Below, piece after piece: positions 5,913 to 7,914 of a DNA stretch of 7,914 bases; within the stretch, counting starts at the first letter, position 1, and each line of letters opens with the position of its first letter. The notes beneath the pieces are model-generated. The model did not search any database. It saw only the letters and a program-made list of their open reading frames with translations, and was not told the origin of the DNA. The stretch is from an uncultured Clostridia bacterium (GTDB taxonomy: Bacteria; Bacillota; Clostridia; Christensenellales; Aristaeellaceae). Both the position numbers and the translations under genes were made by a program. The DNA is taken from positions 1 through 7,914 of the forward strand of contig CAMOUF010000094.1 of NCBI GenBank assembly GCA_946626395.1, read 5' to 3'.

Positions 5913-5959
5913 GAAGGAACACTTGGAATTTTTCAGCGGAGCTGGGAACGGGAGGGGGA

Positions 5960-5987
5960 AGGTAATAGGCAATAGGCATTAGGCAAT
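5960..5987. repeat. Heptanucleotide tandem repeat, AGGCAWT type, four units
   Basis: AGGTAAT, AGGCAAT, AGGCATT, AGGCAAT follow one another with an exact period of seven. It is the same unit as the array at 2363-2397, over 3.5 kb away in another spacer. After a short AGGGGGA stretch, two identical units GAGGAGT occur at 5996-6002 and 6003-6009, again with period seven. Confidence 0.82.
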
Positions 5988-6035
5988 AGGGGGAAGAGGA
6001 GTGAGGAGTTATTAGAGGGCATTTTGCGCCAGCAC

Positions 6036-6061
6036 AAAAAAGGCTCCCCTTTGAGGGGAGC
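6036..6061 (-). terminator. Intrinsic terminator on the minus strand, formed by the left end of the palindromic repeat
   Basis: Reading leftward, an 8-bp stem, GCTCCCCT (6061-6054) with AGGGGAGC (6050-6043), has a 3-nt loop. It is followed by C and then six T (6041-6036). This is a textbook rho-independent terminator for transcripts coming from the STAS gene. It is part of the repeat at 6042-6130. Confidence 0.75.
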
Positions 6062-6130
6062 TGTCAGCGCAGCTGACTGAGGGGTTGAACCCCTCCGGCG
6101 CTTCGCGCCACCTCCCCTGATCGGGGAGGC
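6042..6130. repeat. Five-hairpin palindromic repeat (MITE/REP-like)
   Basis: Five hairpins stand side by side: 6043-6050/6054-6061, 6063-6068/6072-6077, 6080-6085/6089-6094, 6097-6101/6105-6109 and 6111-6117/6123-6129, with loops of three to five bases. The element as a whole is an imperfect inverted repeat around 6087. Its first 22 bases match the complement of its last 22 at 17 positions, and the centre is GAGGGGTTgaACCCCTC. This layout recalls dispersed palindromic elements seen in spacers of gut Clostridia. No coding capacity is present. Confidence 0.8.
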
Positions 6131-6146
6131 AAATTCCGCTCCTGCA

Positions 6147-6179
6147 AACAGGGCTGCCTCTTTACAAGGCAGCCCTGTT
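6147..6179 (-). terminator. Strong 13-bp hairpin after the STAS gene (probable terminator)
   Basis: AACAGGGCTGCCT (6147-6159) pairs perfectly with AGGCAGCCCTGTT (6167-6179) around a 7-nt loop. It lies 25 bases beyond the stop of the leftward STAS gene. The T-tract after it on the minus strand is poor (GTTTGC), so the stronger terminator may be the one at 6036-6061, and this hairpin may instead protect the 3' end of the transcript. Confidence 0.55.
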
Positions 6180-6204
6180 GCTTTGGGTCTATGGAATTGC
6201 CGCC

Positions 6205-6501
6205 TCACTCAAAGCGAAGCACATCCGTAAAGCCGGTGACCTGGAACACGCCCATCACCAGATTGGAGGCGTTGCGGATCAGGATGCCCCGGCGGCCTGC
6301 CATCGCCTTCTGGGCCTTGAGCATGACGCGCAGCCCGGCGGAGGACAGGTAATCCGGGTTTTCAAAATCAAAGATGATTTCGTTGACGGAGGGATCATAT
6401 TTTTCCAGCGTCTGGTCCAGCTCGGGGGAGGTGGTGGTGTCCAGCCCTCCTTTCAGCGCGATGATCAGGATATCGTCCTGCCTGTTTTCTTGAATCGTCA
6501 T
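6205..6501 (-). CDS. STAS-domain anti-sigma factor antagonist (SpoIIAA/RsbV type)
   Basis: This 98-residue protein is a single STAS domain. Proteins of this type bind an anti-sigma kinase and are switched off when a conserved serine is phosphorylated. The phosphorylation segment is YLSSAGLRVML at residues 51-61, with Ser54 the likely site by alignment to the DSSGLG of SpoIIAA. The N-terminal strand pattern (ILIIALKGGLDTTTSPEL) and the C-terminal VFQVTGFTDVLRFE ending also fit. ATG 6501 is the only reasonable start, since an in-frame stop lies just upstream; AAAGGA about 12 bases before it is a distant ribosome site. It is the last gene of the leftward operon, 40 bases after the anti-sigma-like gene, which is the expected partner. 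The sigma factor or other final target is not in the window. Confidence 0.88.
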   Translation of the reverse strand: MTIQENRQDDILIIALKGGLDTTTSPELDQTLEKYDPSVNEIIFDFENPDYLSSAGLRVMLKAQKAMAGRRGILIRNASNLVMGVFQVTGFTDVLRFE

Positions 6502-6541
6502 GGATGATTACGATCCTTTACGATTGATGGGGAAGAGAAAG

Positions 6542-7074
6542 TCAAAACGCCTTGGTGACGGTCAGGTCAACGGTGCCGCCCCGGATGGCGACGCTCACGT
6601 TGTCCGCCAGGGACAGCAGGACGGAGCGCTCAAACTGATCCCATTTGGGCGAGGAGATCACATCGTCCGTCAGGTCCACAGACCGGGAATACTCGCTGCT
6701 GTTGTAATAAACGTCAATGTTCCGGCCCACGGACAGCGCCTGAATGAACACCTCTGTCAGCTTCCTCAGGAAGCCCTTGGCGGCCTCGTTGGTTTTGCTG
6801 GTGGTGGACTGAATGAGCTGATTGCGCTGCACGCCGCCCAGCTTCTTTTGGGCCACTAAATGGAAGGTGAACTTGCCCTCTTCGTTTTCCAGCCAGAATT
6901 CCGCGTTGTCCACTTCGCCCGTTACGCTGCGGAACAGGGAAATCATTTCTTCGGTGATCAGGCACAGGGGCAGCCTTGTTCCTCCGGCAGGCCCACGGTC
7001 ATTTCTTCTGTTTCCTGGTTCGCGTCAATAAACCCGTTTCCGGAGGAGTGAATCGCGATGGTTTTTGATTTCAC
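6542..7074 (-). pseudogene. Anti-sigma-type ATPase-like protein, split by an apparent one-base frameshift
   Basis: Two reading frames together look like one protein of about 177 residues. The first runs from GTG 7074 (KSKTIAIHSSGNGFIDA) through a segment ending GLPEEQ and stops at TGA 6958-6960 after 38 codons. The second is open up to its TGA at 6542-6544 and reads LPLCLITEEMISLFRSVTG from the CTG at 6973, ending IRGGTVDLTVTKAF. Adding one base near 6968-6976 joins them into a continuous protein like the clostridial ATP-binding (GHKL-like) proteins that I recall next to STAS genes. ATG 6946 would give only a 134-residue C-terminal piece. The usual N-box asparagine is not evident after the EE pair, so kinase activity is doubtful. 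GTG 7074 begins three bases after the transporter stop, implying coupling. The shift may be a true mutation or a sequencing error in the C run at 6968-6971. Confidence 0.7.
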
Positions 7075-7077
7075 GCC

Positions 7078-7914
7078 TTAGCCCAGGCCCACCATGGTCA
7101 TCAGCACCCGGCCGGTTTCCGCCGCGCCTTCCAGCGCTTCCGGCTGGGCTACCACGATGAACTGGGCCAGCAGCGACAGCATCAGGCTGGCCAGCAGCAG
7201 GATGATGGCGCCGCCCAGACGGGAGGAAATCTGCGCGAAGGGCATCAGCTCCATCCGGTCGGCGGCGGAAAGCACAGCCACGTCGCCGGTGCCGCCCATG
7301 TTGGACATGCACAGACCCGCGGTGACGCCCGCCTCAAAGGGATAGAAGCCCACCAGCCGGCCGATGAGGGAAGCGCCCACGAACGCGCCGATGCAGGTGG
7401 CCGCGCACAGCAGCAGATAGGTCAGGGAGAAGCTGGAAATCACGGTGCCGATATCCAGATAGCAGATGCCGATGCCCACCAGCAGCATGTTGGTCAGGTT
7501 CTTCATCACGAACTGGAACCACTGGAAGCAGGCGATTTCTACGCGCTCGGGCACGATATTGGTGATCTTGCAGACAGCTACGGTGATGATCATCCAGGCG
7601 TAGGCGTGGATGGTGATGCCGGTGCCCAGGGCGTTCCACAGCCCTTGCAGGATGAAGCCCCAGGCGAAGAACGCGCCGGAGGTGAGCAGGCCGATGCCCA
7701 GATTCTTCACATCGATGGTATCGCGCTTTTTCTGCATTTCGGGGCTGATTTCCAGCTCCTTGGGGTCCATGTGGCCCGCCTTCATCAGCTGGCCGTTGCC
7801 GTTCATTTTGCCCTTGATGACCTTCACCAGCACGCCCGCCAGCACGATGGACACGGCGTTGCCGATGGCTACGGCGGGAGTCATGACGGACAGGGCTTCC
7901 GCCGCGCTCATGGA
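7078..7914 (-). CDS. 2-hydroxycarboxylate transporter (CitS/MaeN family), C-terminal part
   Basis: The frame is open to the window edge at 7914, so the gene starts outside; the ATG at 7911 is internal. The 278 residues seen are very hydrophobic with several membrane segments. They carry the family signature GGTGDVAVLSAADRMELMPF (about 7240-7298, complement strand), which holds the second GGXG motif of the 2HCT family. The cytoplasmic NGNGQL loop near 7795 also fits. Members take up citrate, malate or lactate with Na+ or H+, or exchange two such acids, in the cytoplasmic membrane. Family proteins are about 440 residues, so roughly 160 N-terminal residues, including the first GGXG motif, are missing here. 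The substrate cannot be told. The stop (7078-7080) is three bases from the GTG of the anti-sigma-like gene, so it heads an operon with the regulatory pair. Confidence 0.9.
   Translation of the reverse strand, partial: SMSAAEALSVMTPAVAIGNAVSIVLAGVLVKVIKGKMNGNGQLMKAGHMDPKELEISPEMQKKRDTIDVKNLGIGLLTSGAFFAWGFILQGLWNALGTGITIHAYAWMIITVAVCKITNIVPERVEIACFQWFQFVMKNLTNMLLVGIGICYLDIGTVISSFSLTYLLLCAATCIGAFVGASLIGRLVGFYPFEAGVTAGLCMSNMGGTGDVAVLSAADRMELMPFAQISSRLGGAIILLLASLMLSLLAQFIVVAQPEALEGAAETGRVLMTMVGLG

Larger units (their letters stand above)
5839..6204. other. Spacer between the two leftward operons, no gene
   Basis: No credible gene lies in these 366 bases. From left to right it holds the leader and promoter of the Fe-S operon (5839-5912), an unassigned stretch (5913-5959), heptamer repeats (5960-6009), an AT-rich stretch, the five-hairpin repeat with its minus-strand terminator (6036-6130), and the 13-bp hairpin (6147-6179). 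Confidence 0.65.

Noticed and set aside
5839..5979. Longer N-terminus for the CxxC membrane protein, starting as far up as 5979
   Set aside because: The extension would pass through the promoter and the heptamer repeat, whereas ATG 5838 has a well-placed GGAGG and begins right before a membrane segment.
6542..6946. An intact 134-residue protein starting at ATG 6946
   Set aside because: Coding-like sequence continues upstream in the same frame to at least 6973 and then in a shifted frame to GTG 7074, so the ATG is most likely internal to a frameshifted gene.

Overview
The window looks like chromosomal DNA of a strictly anaerobic, gut-type Bacillota (Clostridia-like). The reasons are a tungsten/molybdenum aldehyde:ferredoxin-type oxidoreductase, a membrane 4Fe-4S protein fused to a thioredoxin domain, AGGAGG-type ribosome binding sites, a partner-switching (SpoIIAA/RsbV-type) regulator, and GC-rich genes separated by repeat-rich spacers. 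No rRNA, tRNA, CRISPR array or transposase gene was seen.

Layout. 1-1116 (+) is the 3' part of a YdhV-like aldehyde ferredoxin oxidoreductase, followed by an intrinsic terminator. 1117-1561 is a gene-free spacer with a perfect 22-bp hairpin, a possible promoter and a chain of hairpins that may be a structured leader for the next gene. 1562-2332 (+) is a GNAT acetyltransferase. 2333-2649 is built largely from degenerate 7-bp tandem repeats. 2650-3453 (+) is an unrecognised acidic protein with an internally duplicated domain. A bidirectional terminator at 3464-3505 separates it from a leftward two-gene operon (5838 down to 3519). That operon has a good promoter and encodes a small membrane protein ending in a CxxC motif, then a large fusion of NapH-like Fe-S membrane domain, two-cluster ferredoxin, TlpA-like thioredoxin and a Cna-B/SpaA-like domain. 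5839-6204 holds the promoter, more heptamer repeats, a five-hairpin palindromic repeat whose left end forms a minus-strand terminator, and another strong hairpin. 7914 down to 6205 (-) is a second leftward operon: the 3' part of a 2-hydroxycarboxylate transporter, an anti-sigma-type ATPase-like gene split by an apparent one-base frameshift, and a STAS anti-sigma factor antagonist.

How they fit together. The Fe-S/thioredoxin operon is best read as a route that carries electrons from cytoplasmic ferredoxin through membrane Fe-S clusters to an extracytoplasmic thiol-disulfide domain. The transporter operon appears to couple a carboxylate carrier to a partner-switching regulatory pair. Nothing in the sequence directly ties the oxidoreductase to the other genes, though it and the Fe-S fusion both suggest ferredoxin-based redox metabolism. 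All family assignments come from motifs and remembered family patterns, not from database searches.
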